Of a stretch of DNA of 64,000 nucleotides, positions 1-7,618 are shown one piece after another. The stretch is taken from the NCBI RefSeq assembly GCF_001634365.1, contig NZ_CP014579.1, positions 1-64,000 of the forward strand, in the 5' to 3' direction. Under the pieces are notes generated by a model that saw only the letters and a list, made by a program, of their open reading frames with translations, searched no databases and was not told the DNA's origin. A program made the position numbers and the translations under genes. Source of the stretch: Paraburkholderia phytofirmans OLGA172 (GTDB lineage: Bacteria > Pseudomonadota > Gammaproteobacteria > Burkholderiales > Burkholderiaceae). Position 1 is the first letter of the stretch. Each line of letters begins with the position of its first letter.

Positions 1-164
1 GGTGATTTGCTAGACGGTGTTTGTATTGGGTTGCAGGACGCTTTGGGTGGGGATTTTAGCGGGTGCCGGCGATCGAGTGGGGCGACTGGGCGAGGTGGGA
101 TAGGGTGATCGGGTTTCGTTTGGTTGTGCAAGGGGCTTTGCCTGTTGGTGATGGTGTCGTTTGA

Positions 165-178
165 TTTATGCGCATAAA
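165..178. other. parS: parS-like centromere site 1
   Basis: A perfect 14-bp palindrome, TTTATGCGCATAAA, identical to three others around parA-parB. From memory this is the core of the Burkholderia chromosome-2 parS bound by its cognate ParB. Replicon assignment rests on that recollection; the sequence and its repetition are seen directly. Confidence 0.85.
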
Positions 179-306
179 GCGGGGGGTGAGGTTGTCTTCA
201 CGTAACGTGGGGCGATGCGCATCGTTCCGCGGAACGCTTCGGCTCGTATTGTGTGGGCCTGCTTCTGTATTCATGAACGCGCGGCAGCCAATCCGAGCGT
301 CCAGGC

Positions 307-717
307 GCCTTGCCGCCTTGCCGCCTTGCCGCCTTGCCGCCTTGCCGCCTTGCCGCCTTGCCGCCTTGCCGCCTTGCCGCCTTGCCGCCGTGCCGCCTTG
401 CCGCCTTGCCGCCTTGCCGCCTTGCCGCCGTGCCGCCGTGCCGCCGTGCCGCCGTGCCGCCGTGCCGCCGTGCCGCCGTGCCGCCGTGCCGCCGTGCCGC
501 CGTGCCGCCGTGCCGCCGTGCCGCCGTGCCGCCGTGCCGCCGTGCCGCCGTGCCGCCGTGCCGCCGTGCCGCCGTGCCGCCGTGCCGCCGTGCCGCCGTG
601 CCGCCGTGCCGCCGTGCCGCCGTGCCGCCGTGCCGCCGTGCCGCCGTGCCGCCGTGCCGCCGTGCCGCCGTGCCGCCGTGCCGCCGTGCCGCCGTGCCGC
701 CGTGCCGCCGTGCCGCC
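307..717. repeat. Octanucleotide tandem array, about 51 copies
   Basis: An uninterrupted 8-bp tandem repeat. The first 15 or so units (307-428) read CTTGCCGC with a single G variant near 390. From 429 to the end all units read CGTGCCGC. Because 8 is not divisible by 3, every frame stays open on both strands, giving spurious Pro-Cys-Arg-Ala-rich reading frames. It lies between parS sites 1 and 2. Copy number is likely to vary between strains (inference). Confidence 0.97.
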
Positions 718-790
718 AGGATCATGCATCGATCCGCGCTGCCACATCCCACCGTAGCGACGACTCGATGGTCGAGTAACGCCAGAGGGG

Positions 791-804
791 TTTATGCGCA
801 TAAA
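791..804. other. parS: parS-like centromere site 2
   Basis: A second perfect copy of TTTATGCGCATAAA, just downstream of the octanucleotide array. Confidence 0.85.
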
Positions 805-1105
805 GATGTCTACACGAAATGGCTCGCGGGGCTCGATAGTGACCCGCATATGCCACTTGCCGCCAACAGCCGGGCCACGCAAAAACGATGTGGCGAGGCC
901 AGATCTGGCCAGGCGGGGTCGCGTCGAATCCATATGGCCGATGCGCCCAGCTATATCCAGGGGTGTCACCCCACATCACACAGGATCGCGCGGCCACTTC
1001 TCCTCCTTTCGCCACCTCATATCTGATATCTCCCAGACGCCGCCAACGTGTCACCGTTGATCGCGCTTCACAGCCGCTACGCTGTCGCTTGCCATGCCCC
1101 CATCC

Positions 1106-1119
1106 TTTATGCGCATAAA
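1106..1119. other. parS: parS-like centromere site 3
   Basis: A third perfect copy of TTTATGCGCATAAA, about 100 bp upstream of parA and 45 bp upstream of its predicted -35 element. ParB bound here could influence the par promoter (inference). Confidence 0.87.
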
Positions 1120-1163
1120 CCTATCCCAAACGGCTAATTCTTCTCGCGTTTACACAAAAACGA

Positions 1164-1191
1164 TTGAAATGCGAATTCATCCAGGTAAAAT
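1164..1191 (+). promoter_or_regulatory. Predicted parA promoter
   Basis: A TTGAAA -35 (1164-1169) and a TAAAAT -10 (1186-1191) are separated by 16 bp. They sit about 30 bp before the parA start, which has a strong GGAGGTG ribosome binding site at 1211-1217. Confidence 0.55.
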
Positions 1192-1221
1192 CCATCTGCG
1201 TCTAAAAAGAGGAGGTGAAGA

Positions 1222-1884
1222 TTGGCAGCAGAAATCATCGCGGTAACTCAGCAGAAGGGCGGGGTCGGGAAGAGCACAATCGCGATGCACCTCGGCGCTG
1301 CGTTCCATGAGAAAGGCAAACGCGTCCTCGTCGTAGACGCAGATGGTCAAAACACACTGATCCATTGGGCCAGTGCATCATCAGACGGCGACACCGGCAT
1401 CCCCTTTCCAGTCGTCAACCTCTCCGAAGCCGGCAGCCAGATCCATCGCGAGATCAAGAAGTTCGTGGCGGACTACGACATCATCGTCGTCGACTGCCCG
1501 CCCTCCATCACCGAGAAAGTGTCCGGCGTCGTGTTGCTCGCGGCGAGCGTCGCGATTATGCCAACGTCGTCTTCGCCCGCCGACTATTGGTCGAGCGTCG
1601 GACTGGTCAAGCTCGTGCAGCAAGCCCAGGTCATGAACGAGGACCTGCGAGCAGTCTTTCTGCTGAATAAGACCGAAGAGAAGCGAATGCTGACGCGCGA
1701 ACTGAAGCGCGCGTTGGAAGAACTCGGCTTCCCACTGCTTAAGACCCAGATCCCGACGCGCGAAGCCTACAAGCAGGCAATGGCGTTAGGGCAGACAGTG
1801 CTTCAGATGAACGATCGCGGCGCCAAGCTCGCCGCCATCGAAGTACGGGCGTGCGCCAACGAGATCGCAGCCTTGCTCCCCTGA
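1222..1884 (+). CDS. parA: ParA-family partition ATPase
   Basis: This 220-residue ATPase should drive segregation of the replicon with ParB and the TTTATGCGCATAAA sites, acting on nucleoid DNA. A deviant Walker A motif, KGGVGKS, is at residues 12-18, and a Walker B-like stretch, DYDIIVVDCPPS, follows near residue 90. The protein is short and lacks an N-terminal helix-turn-helix, like chromosomal and type Ib ParA proteins. The start is TTG at 1222, chosen because GGAGGTG lies 4-6 bases upstream and no better ATG keeps the P-loop. parB follows after 24 bp, so the two form an operon with a parS site in the gap. Confidence 0.96.
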   Translation: MAAEIIAVTQQKGGVGKSTIAMHLGAAFHEKGKRVLVVDADGQNTLIHWASASSDGDTGIPFPVVNLSEAGSQIHREIKKFVADYDIIVVDCPPSITEKVSGVVLLAASVAIMPTSSSPADYWSSVGLVKLVQQAQVMNEDLRAVFLLNKTEEKRMLTRELKRALEELGFPLLKTQIPTREAYKQAMALGQTVLQMNDRGAKLAAIEVRACANEIAALLP

Positions 1885-1885
1885 A

Positions 1886-1899
1886 TTTATGCGCATAAA
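1886..1899. other. parS: parS-like site 4 in the parA-parB gap
   Basis: A fourth perfect TTTATGCGCATAAA copy. It starts 2 bp after the parA stop and its last bases contribute to the AAAGGA ribosome binding site of parB, so ParB binding could affect parB expression (inference). Confidence 0.87.
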
Positions 1900-1908
1900 G
1901 GACCCTGA

Positions 1909-2952
1909 ATGAAACCCTCCCAATTCGCCAAAGGCTTTCAAGCACGTCCTGATACGACCAGCAGCGAAAAGCGAACCGCCCTCGACCGCCTGAATGCGAT
2001 CGACGGTATGGTCAAGACTGGCGATGTACCGAGCCGCACGATCCACCCGGTCATGCCGCAGGACGTCGCGGAAGTCGAAGCAGCCGATATCGCCAATGAG
2101 TCGGCGGCCTACCGCGCGTGGCGGATCGAACACGCTTACCGTCCGGGCCAGGTCATCGAGCTCGCGCTCAAAACGATCAAGCCGAGCCCGTTCAATCCGC
2201 GCCATTTCTATCTGAAGTCGTCGATTGCCGAGCTTGCCGTCAATCTGGCGAAGCAGGGGCAGCAGCAGGCGATTCACGTCATCCCCGATTACGACAATCC
2301 CGGCACCTACTTTGTCAGCGACGGCGGCCGGCGTGTACGGGCGCTCAAAGAAGCGAACAAGGAATCGGTGAAGGCGATCGTTATCGACCTGCCGATCGGC
2401 ATTCAGAGCTACAAGCTCGGCTACGACCTCAACGTCCAGCGCGATTCGCAGACAGTATTCGACAACGCCGTCGTCTGGAAACGCTTTCTCGACGATCGGC
2501 ATTTCCAGAGCCAGAAGGAGCTCGCCGAACATCTTGGATTGGACGAGTCGACCGTCGCAGTCGCGCTGTCGATCGCAAAGCTGCCCGAGGAGGTGATGCA
2601 TGAGATGGTCGCAAGGACCGACCGCTTTGGTTCAAACATGGCGTATCAGGTGGGCCGGTACCACACTGCCCGAGGCGCCGACGCTACGCTACGCCTGATC
2701 AACAAAATCCTCTCGGACGACCTGAGCACGCGGCAGGTCGCGGACATCGTGAAGGGCAGGGCAAGCGCACAGGAAAGTACCAAGCCGGCGGGTCGGCAGC
2801 GCTATGCGCAGCGTCTGGAAATCAAGCTCGGCGGTGTCTCAGTCGGCGACCTGAAATCGTATGGGGACGATCGAATCGAACTGCGTCTGAAGGGGCTCAC
2901 ACGTGAAAAGCGTGACGACATCCTTCGTCAGATTGAAAAGATGCTGAAGTAA
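1909..2952 (+). CDS. parB: ParB/Spo0J-family centromere-binding protein
   Basis: The 347-residue partner of ParA, expected to bind the palindromes at 165, 791, 1106 and 1886 and spread as a CTP-dependent clamp. The ParB N-terminal nuclease-like fold is recognisable, with SPFNPRHFY followed by DGGRRVRALKEA (the arginine-rich CTP-binding patch). A central helix-turn-helix, including QKELAEHLGLDESTVAVALS, recognises parS. The basic C-terminus should dimerise. The ATG at 1909 has AAAGGA upstream. It is followed by a rho-independent terminator and converges on the rep gene. Confidence 0.95.
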   Translation: MKPSQFAKGFQARPDTTSSEKRTALDRLNAIDGMVKTGDVPSRTIHPVMPQDVAEVEAADIANESAAYRAWRIEHAYRPGQVIELALKTIKPSPFNPRHFYLKSSIAELAVNLAKQGQQQAIHVIPDYDNPGTYFVSDGGRRVRALKEANKESVKAIVIDLPIGIQSYKLGYDLNVQRDSQTVFDNAVVWKRFLDDRHFQSQKELAEHLGLDESTVAVALSIAKLPEEVMHEMVARTDRFGSNMAYQVGRYHTARGADATLRLINKILSDDLSTRQVADIVKGRASAQESTKPAGRQRYAQRLEIKLGGVSVGDLKSYGDDRIELRLKGLTREKRDDILRQIEKMLK

Positions 2953-2981
2953 CAGAGGGGAAGAGTCAGCAGGAAAAGACA

Positions 2982-3011
2982 CGGCGGCGCACGAGAGTGG
3001 CCGCCGTTTTT
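2982..3011 (+). terminator. Rho-independent terminator after parB
   Basis: A 7-bp GC stem, CGGCGGC (2982-2988) pairing with GCCGCCG (3000-3006), with an 11-nt loop and five T residues at 3007-3011. It lies 30 bp after the parB stop, in the gap to the convergent rep gene. Confidence 0.85.
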
Positions 3012-3030
3012 CTTGATGCGCTTTTGATGA

Positions 3031-4380
3031 TTACGCCGCGCGCGATTGGCTCAGCGTGAAGGCGAGCAGGTCGCCATCGGTGGGTTCGCCCCACGTTTTG
3101 CGCGCCAGCCAATCGAAGAACGCCGTTTCGACGATCTTCGAGTCCAGTCCACGACGGCGCCAGTCGTCCCGCATGTGCGTGCCGAGATCCGGCAACTCGT
3201 CTTCCTCGAACGACTTCCGCGCGACCTCCCGCTCGGACTCGCCTTGCTCGTCGTAAAGCTCGCGTGCTTCCTTGCGGCGAACCGCCGAGTACTCGCCAAG
3301 CAGACGCGCTTTCAGATCGTCCGCCGGCGCGGCCACCGCGGCTTTGCCACCGCTACCCGACTGCAGCGCCTCGACCGGCGGCGCATAGCCCTTCTTCAAT
3401 GCATCCTTGAACAGAGCCGGCGCGCTACGCACAGCGGGCAAGGACGTGCTGCGCATGCGTTGCTCCGTCATCTGCAGCGCCGCGCGAATCCGATTTTCTT
3501 CGCTATCGGCGTACAGTGTTTGCGCTTCTTTCAACGGAATGCCGATCTTCACCATCCGGTCGACCAAGGTGCTGTCGAACACATTCGGGTGTTCGTCGAG
3601 TGCAAGCATGGGCTGCTTGCGCTCGGTCACGCGAAACTGGATTTCGGCGACACGCCGCCCTTCCCGGTGCTCGATCAATTCGACAAAGATGTTGGTGACC
3701 GCATTCACCTCGGCAATGGCCGGGCGCAGGTAATCGCGCTTGAAGTACTTGTACTCCCGCTTCGCCTCGTCGCCCGCTTCGGTGTCCGGGGTACCGGAGA
3801 GGATAGGGCGCCACCATTCCCACGATTCGCGCATCGTCAGATGGCTCGGGTTGGTCAGGTAGCGAACGCAAATCTCGTAAAGTGCGAGGCCCGCGCTACT
3901 GCGCAGCTGGCTCTGGAACTGCAGACTCAGCCGCGCATACTGAACCGGATCGAGCAGCTTCTTCTTGATCTTCGGCGCGAATGAGAACTCCACCCAGACG
4001 CGGCGGGTGGTGGGATCTTCGAGAATTTCCGCGTCGGCAATCAGCGTGGAGATACCCCATTTCCGACCCGGCTTCTGGCTGGACGTGCCCGTGCTCCATT
4101 CGACCTGCACCGACACCATACGCCGCAGGTGCTCTTTCACGAGCGCCGTATCGTTCGAATCGAATGCCGAATTGGCGACGATGTCGGACAGCAAGGCCCG
4201 ATACGTGTCGCCAGACTCGTCAGCTTGCTGAGCGACGGCAAGGAGAACGTTGAACAGCTTGCGGGTGAGGAGCGTGATCTTGCCGCTCTTGGGCTGGATG
4301 GCGATCGCCTCGACGGCCTTGCGCAATTCGGCCGAGCTCGGGCTGACTACATCTGTCTTCTTCGCGCGCTTCGTGGCCAT
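3031..4380 (-). CDS. Rep_3-family replication initiator of the chromid
   Basis: A plasmid-type initiator (Rep_3/RepB winged-helix family), expected to bind the iterons upstream of its own start and open the origin. The protein is about 449 residues. It has a basic N-terminus, a first winged-helix region (KITLLTRKLFNVLLAV and following) and a second around SSAGLALYEICVRYL and YKYFKRDYLRPAIAEVN. The C-terminal part is charged and specific to large replicons. The ATG at 4380 starts MATKRAKK; an in-frame ATG at 4413 would add 11 residues, and neither has a clear Shine-Dalgarno. It converges with parB. Likely autoregulated by iteron binding (inference). Confidence 0.9.
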   Translation of the reverse strand: MATKRAKKTDVVSPSSAELRKAVEAIAIQPKSGKITLLTRKLFNVLLAVAQQADESGDTYRALLSDIVANSAFDSNDTALVKEHLRRMVSVQVEWSTGTSSQKPGRKWGISTLIADAEILEDPTTRRVWVEFSFAPKIKKKLLDPVQYARLSLQFQSQLRSSAGLALYEICVRYLTNPSHLTMRESWEWWRPILSGTPDTEAGDEAKREYKYFKRDYLRPAIAEVNAVTNIFVELIEHREGRRVAEIQFRVTERKQPMLALDEHPNVFDSTLVDRMVKIGIPLKEAQTLYADSEENRIRAALQMTEQRMRSTSLPAVRSAPALFKDALKKGYAPPVEALQSGSGGKAAVAAPADDLKARLLGEYSAVRRKEARELYDEQGESEREVARKSFEEDELPDLGTHMRDDWRRRGLDSKIVETAFFDWLARKTWGEPTDGDLLAFTLSQSRAA

Positions 4381-4500
4381 GCGTCTGGTCGAGGAGGGAT
4401 TTGGCGAGAGCATACCGGCTGTGGTGATACACGTCTATAGCATGCGTCTCACCGTTCGCGGTGAAGTGAGTTTACGAGGCGCAACTCACCTCGAGCAGCT

Positions 4501-5942
4501 CCCGAAAAACCTCACCTCACCCGCTTCTCGCCAGGTTCAGGGCATCCTTACAGGTCACGGCCTCCCGAAATACCGACCGATTTTCCGACTGCCGCGAACG
4601 GCAGCGATTCGATCCCGAATCTTCTCACCTCAAAAAATTCTCGTGAATTTGGGCCATGCGCACCTTGCGAGTTGGGCGCCTCACATTGAGTCGGTCGCGC
4701 AAACGCGCTTCGGCCCTTTTCAGCCGAGAGGGGAGGGGCAGGACCGGCAAGCGCGCCGAATCGCCTACCCAAGCAGGTACGGCAACTAAGCTCGCCGGAA
4801 TGCACCCCCGTCGATCGCGGCCATCTGGCGTTCACCACGCAGCTACGCACGACAATCGCTACTTGTCCATTTGAGTTAATGGCTGCCAGCCCCGGCAGAC
4901 AGACGCCCCGTTCACGCCGGCACGAGATTCGAGTCGGGACAAATGCTCCCGAAAAAGCTCACCTTAACCTCTGCTGAACGCTCGGAACGACGCGGCCTCC
5001 AGACGTGGTGGCCTGAAAAAACACCGATAAATACTCCCGAAAAGCCTCACCAATGAGTTGAAAAGAGGCTTGCGCAGGTCACGAAAAAGCCCCCCGAAAA
5101 ACCTCACCTTTGCGCGGTGCGCAAAAAATTATTCAATAATTTCATGGAGTTACAGAGTAGCGGCTAGCGGAGCCATGAATACATGGTCCCGCATATCCTC
5201 ACCCTTAACGGCTTTTCGGTGAAATCTGGCATCTTGGGTCACAACCCGAATGGCCCCGAAAAACCTCACCTTAAGAATTCAGCAGCCACAAAATCGGAAC
5301 GGCGCCGACAGCGTCTGTAGGGCTTCTCCGGCCCGTCGTAGGGATTTTGGTCCTGTATTTCCTCACCTTAGCGATCGCGAGCGCCCAAAAAGACTCCCGA
5401 AAAACCTCACCTCTGGCCCCAAACAGGCAATTTCACGAGCCGGCGATCGCCTCGATCCACTTCTCCCGAATTCGCTCACCTTTCCCCACGGGTTAGCAAC
5501 GACCCCATTGATGCTGCGGACAGAATTTCAGGCGAAATCGAGTTCAGCTCCCGCAAACGCTCACCTTAAGCTCCCGAATGCACAAAATTGAGGCAAAAAC
5601 AGCGCCTCGTCCCCGGAAAGTCTCACCTTCGGTTCGCGTTTTCTCCTGTCTTGACTCACCAATGGGGTTTACGAGGCCAGAATAAGGTCAAAAACTGGGG
5701 TCCACGGCGGTCCCGAAAGCGCTCACCTTGCCGGCAGCCGGGCTCTGAACCGACTTTTGAGTGCTGCCGGGCGATCTGGGATGCCTAGGTCCCGCAAAAT
5801 CTCACCTTTAGCCAAACCGCACTTTTGGGTCGGCTCCTGAACCCGCTCACGTTCTGTCCCGGACCCGCTCACCGAGGCCCCCGAACCTCATCACTCGACA
5901 CTCCCGCAAGACCTCACCACCCCTCCCGCAAAGCTTCACCTT
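4501..5942 (+). repeat. Iteron array, about 18 copies
   Basis: Imperfect direct repeats with consensus CCCGAAAAACCTCACCTT, all on the + strand at irregular spacing. Starts seen: 4501, 4614, 4948, 5036, 5093, 5188, 5255, 5352, 5396, 5465, 5550, 5612, 5712, 5791, 5836, 5858, 5903 and 5925. The CCCG and CTCACC blocks are the best conserved and the middle six bases vary. They are the likely binding sites of the adjacent initiator (inference from context). Confidence 0.93.
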
Positions 5943-6263
5943 ACCGGGCTGAAACCCCTGCCTGGTAAGGGTTTGCCGTGGCGTTAACGTTTTTAACATG
6001 GGTTCAAAGGTGTTTACTTTTATTACTCTCTAGAATTTCCCCCGCGTGTCCTTCGGACAAGACCTTTCCCCCAACCCAGCTCCCATGACATGTTCGTGAA
6101 ACAGTGCGCGACCAGAAAGAAACCGATGAAAACTCTTTATTTACAAAGGCTTATTGGCTAATCTTCGTTTTGTTTCACGGGAAAACTCTGCTTGCCCCAA
6201 TCTCTCGACCTACCCGCACCCCTGAAACACGCCATCTAGCCAAAAAACACTCATCACAAACAA

Positions 6264-6296
6264 ATACGTAGCAAACAATACGTAAATTGTTATGAT
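6264..6296 (+). promoter_or_regulatory. Predicted kfrA promoter with paired ATACGTA boxes
   Basis: ATACGTA occurs at 6264-6270 and again at 6278-6284, 14 bp apart, followed by a TATGAT -10-like element at 6291-6296 and the kfrA start at 6327. KfrA proteins of plasmids are known to bind their own promoters, so these boxes are candidate operators (inference). Confidence 0.45.
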
Positions 6297-6326
6297 CAAT
6301 CCAATTCGAGCGACGTCGAGGTAGAT

Positions 6327-7532
6327 ATGAATCTGGACCAGGAACGACAAGCCATCCGTAACGAGCTTGAATCGTTGAGGGCGAGTGGGGCACGGCGGCA
6401 GGACTTGTCACTGCATGCTTGCAAGCGGCTCTTTTTCGACTTGGGGATTCGTCCGTCCATGGCGGCCGTTCGCGACCTGACCCAAACAGGCAGCGCAAGC
6501 GACATTCCGAAAGACATCGACCACTTCTGGGAACGCATCAGAACGGTGTCGCGCGTAAAAGTCGGTGCCGGCGCGATCCCGAAAGCACTGGAAGACCGCG
6601 CCGGAGAACTGTTGGGCGCACTCTTTGAGGAAGCCGTCGTCCATGCCCGCTCGACCCTTGACAGCGAGCGCGAGGAAATTCGGACCCAAGTCGCTGCAGC
6701 CGACCAACGCGCACGAGAGGCGGAAATTCGCCGCGACGTGTCGGAAGAGGCGATCAAGCGCAGCGAGCTGAGAGCTGAAGCCGCGTGGGAACGCGTCCGC
6801 GCACTCGAGACTGAGCTATCCAGCACCACGACACATGGGACCGCTCACCAGGAAGGCTTGCAAGCAGCGGTGCGCCGGCTCGACGGCGAAAACGAAACGC
6901 TGCGTCAACGCCTCGATACCGAGCAGGCGACCAACGCGGCGCTCCGCGACCGTATCGATGCGCTCCATGTCGAACTGCGCCAAAGTACCGAACACTATGC
7001 GCAACAGATCAAAGACGCCGTCGCCGAAGCCGAGCGGCGTGTGAAGCCGATGCTGGTCGAGCTCGATTCATTACGCAGCATGGCCGCCACCTATCAGTCG
7101 GGGGTGCGTGATGCAAGCCGCAAGGAATTCGAGTTTATCCAGCAGATCGCCACAGCCAAGTCGCGCGGAGACCGGCTCGACGCGCAACTGCGCGAGCAAT
7201 CGGACGAAGTAGATGCTTTGACGAAAGAAGTTGCCATGCTGCGCGGGCAACAGGGCATCGACCCGACAATCGGGGGCCTGCTGTGTGCGCTGGTCGAAGC
7301 AGGCAGGCTCACGACCGACGAGCTTGCAGTGATCGGCACCGCGGCGGACGGCCATATCACGCTGCCGCTGCGCTGCCCGAAATGCGAGGAAGGTGAGCCC
7401 GAACTCTCGCAGGTGGATCACCGCTTCGAATTGCAGTGTCCTGAGTGCGATCACTCGTCAGGGCTCGGTGAATCAAGGCTGGAGGCGGTTAGCCGGTTTC
7501 TATCGCGAGCTTCGATTGCAGCGTCGGCATGA
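6327..7532 (+). CDS. kfrA: KfrA-like DNA-binding coiled-coil protein
   Basis: A 401-residue protein with an N-terminal KfrA-type DNA-binding domain (about residues 1-120, including RPSMAAVRDLT) followed by a long alanine/glutamate/arginine-rich coiled coil (about 110-310). Plasmid KfrA proteins are autoregulatory, assist partition or stability and may form filament-like scaffolds. Unusually, the C-terminus carries two CxxC pairs (CPKC and CPEC, residues about 350-375) that look like a zinc ribbon. GAGGT lies just upstream of the ATG. The position beside the origin fits a role in maintenance of the replicon. The KfrA call is strong for the N-terminus; the role of the C-terminal ribbon is unknown. 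Confidence 0.85.
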   Translation: MNLDQERQAIRNELESLRASGARRQDLSLHACKRLFFDLGIRPSMAAVRDLTQTGSASDIPKDIDHFWERIRTVSRVKVGAGAIPKALEDRAGELLGALFEEAVVHARSTLDSEREEIRTQVAAADQRAREAEIRRDVSEEAIKRSELRAEAAWERVRALETELSSTTTHGTAHQEGLQAAVRRLDGENETLRQRLDTEQATNAALRDRIDALHVELRQSTEHYAQQIKDAVAEAERRVKPMLVELDSLRSMAATYQSGVRDASRKEFEFIQQIATAKSRGDRLDAQLREQSDEVDALTKEVAMLRGQQGIDPTIGGLLCALVEAGRLTTDELAVIGTAADGHITLPLRCPKCEEGEPELSQVDHRFELQCPECDHSSGLGESRLEAVSRFLSRASIAASA

Positions 7533-7576
7533 CGCGCGGCGCGGACGTTCTGGACGTTCTAACGGCCAAATCGTCA

Positions 7577-7618
7577 AAGGTGAGGAAATTCGGGACCCCA
7601 AGGGTGAGGTTTTTCAGG
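7577..7618 (-). repeat. Two reverse-oriented iteron-like repeats
   Basis: AAGGTGAGGAAATTCGGG (7577-7594) and AGGGTGAGGTTTTTCAGG (7601-7618) are reverse complements of the origin iteron pattern. They lie between the kfrA stop and the recombinase stop; the second overlaps the end of the recombinase coding region by a few bases. Confidence 0.85.

Larger units (their letters stand above)
1..1221. other. Gene-poor leader with parS sites and octanucleotide array
   Basis: No supportable gene was found before parA. The stretch holds three parS-like palindromes, one long tandem array and, at its right end, the parA promoter. The first 280 bases are G/T-rich on the + strand. A short open frame runs in from the window edge to a TGA near 106, but nothing identifies it. 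The many overlapping frames across 300-720 are a by-product of the array, whose 8-bp unit is not a multiple of three. Confidence 0.7.
4414..6326. other. Putative replication origin region (no genes)
   Basis: About 1.9 kb without a credible gene between the divergent rep and kfrA genes. It contains the iteron array (4501-5942), a 15-bp inverted repeat GTTAA-N5-TTAAC (5983-5997) and an AT-rich segment (about 5980-6310) suited to strand opening. A near-match to a DnaA box, TTATTTACA, is at 6137-6145. The arrangement of initiator gene, iterons and AT-rich segment is the standard layout of iteron-regulated plasmid and chromid origins. Confidence 0.8.

Noticed and set aside
168..1026. Five overlapping frames of 180-238 codons on both strands with Pro-Cys-Arg or Arg-His-Gly-Gly repeats
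   Set aside because: All arise from the 8-bp tandem array, which keeps every frame open because its unit length is not a multiple of three. No ribosome site or non-repeat domain supports a protein.
4501..5942. CRISPR-like appearance of the repeats
   Set aside because: The units are 18-20 bp, imperfect, lack dyad symmetry, have spacers from about 4 to 300 bp, and no cas gene is present. An iteron array beside a Rep gene explains them better.
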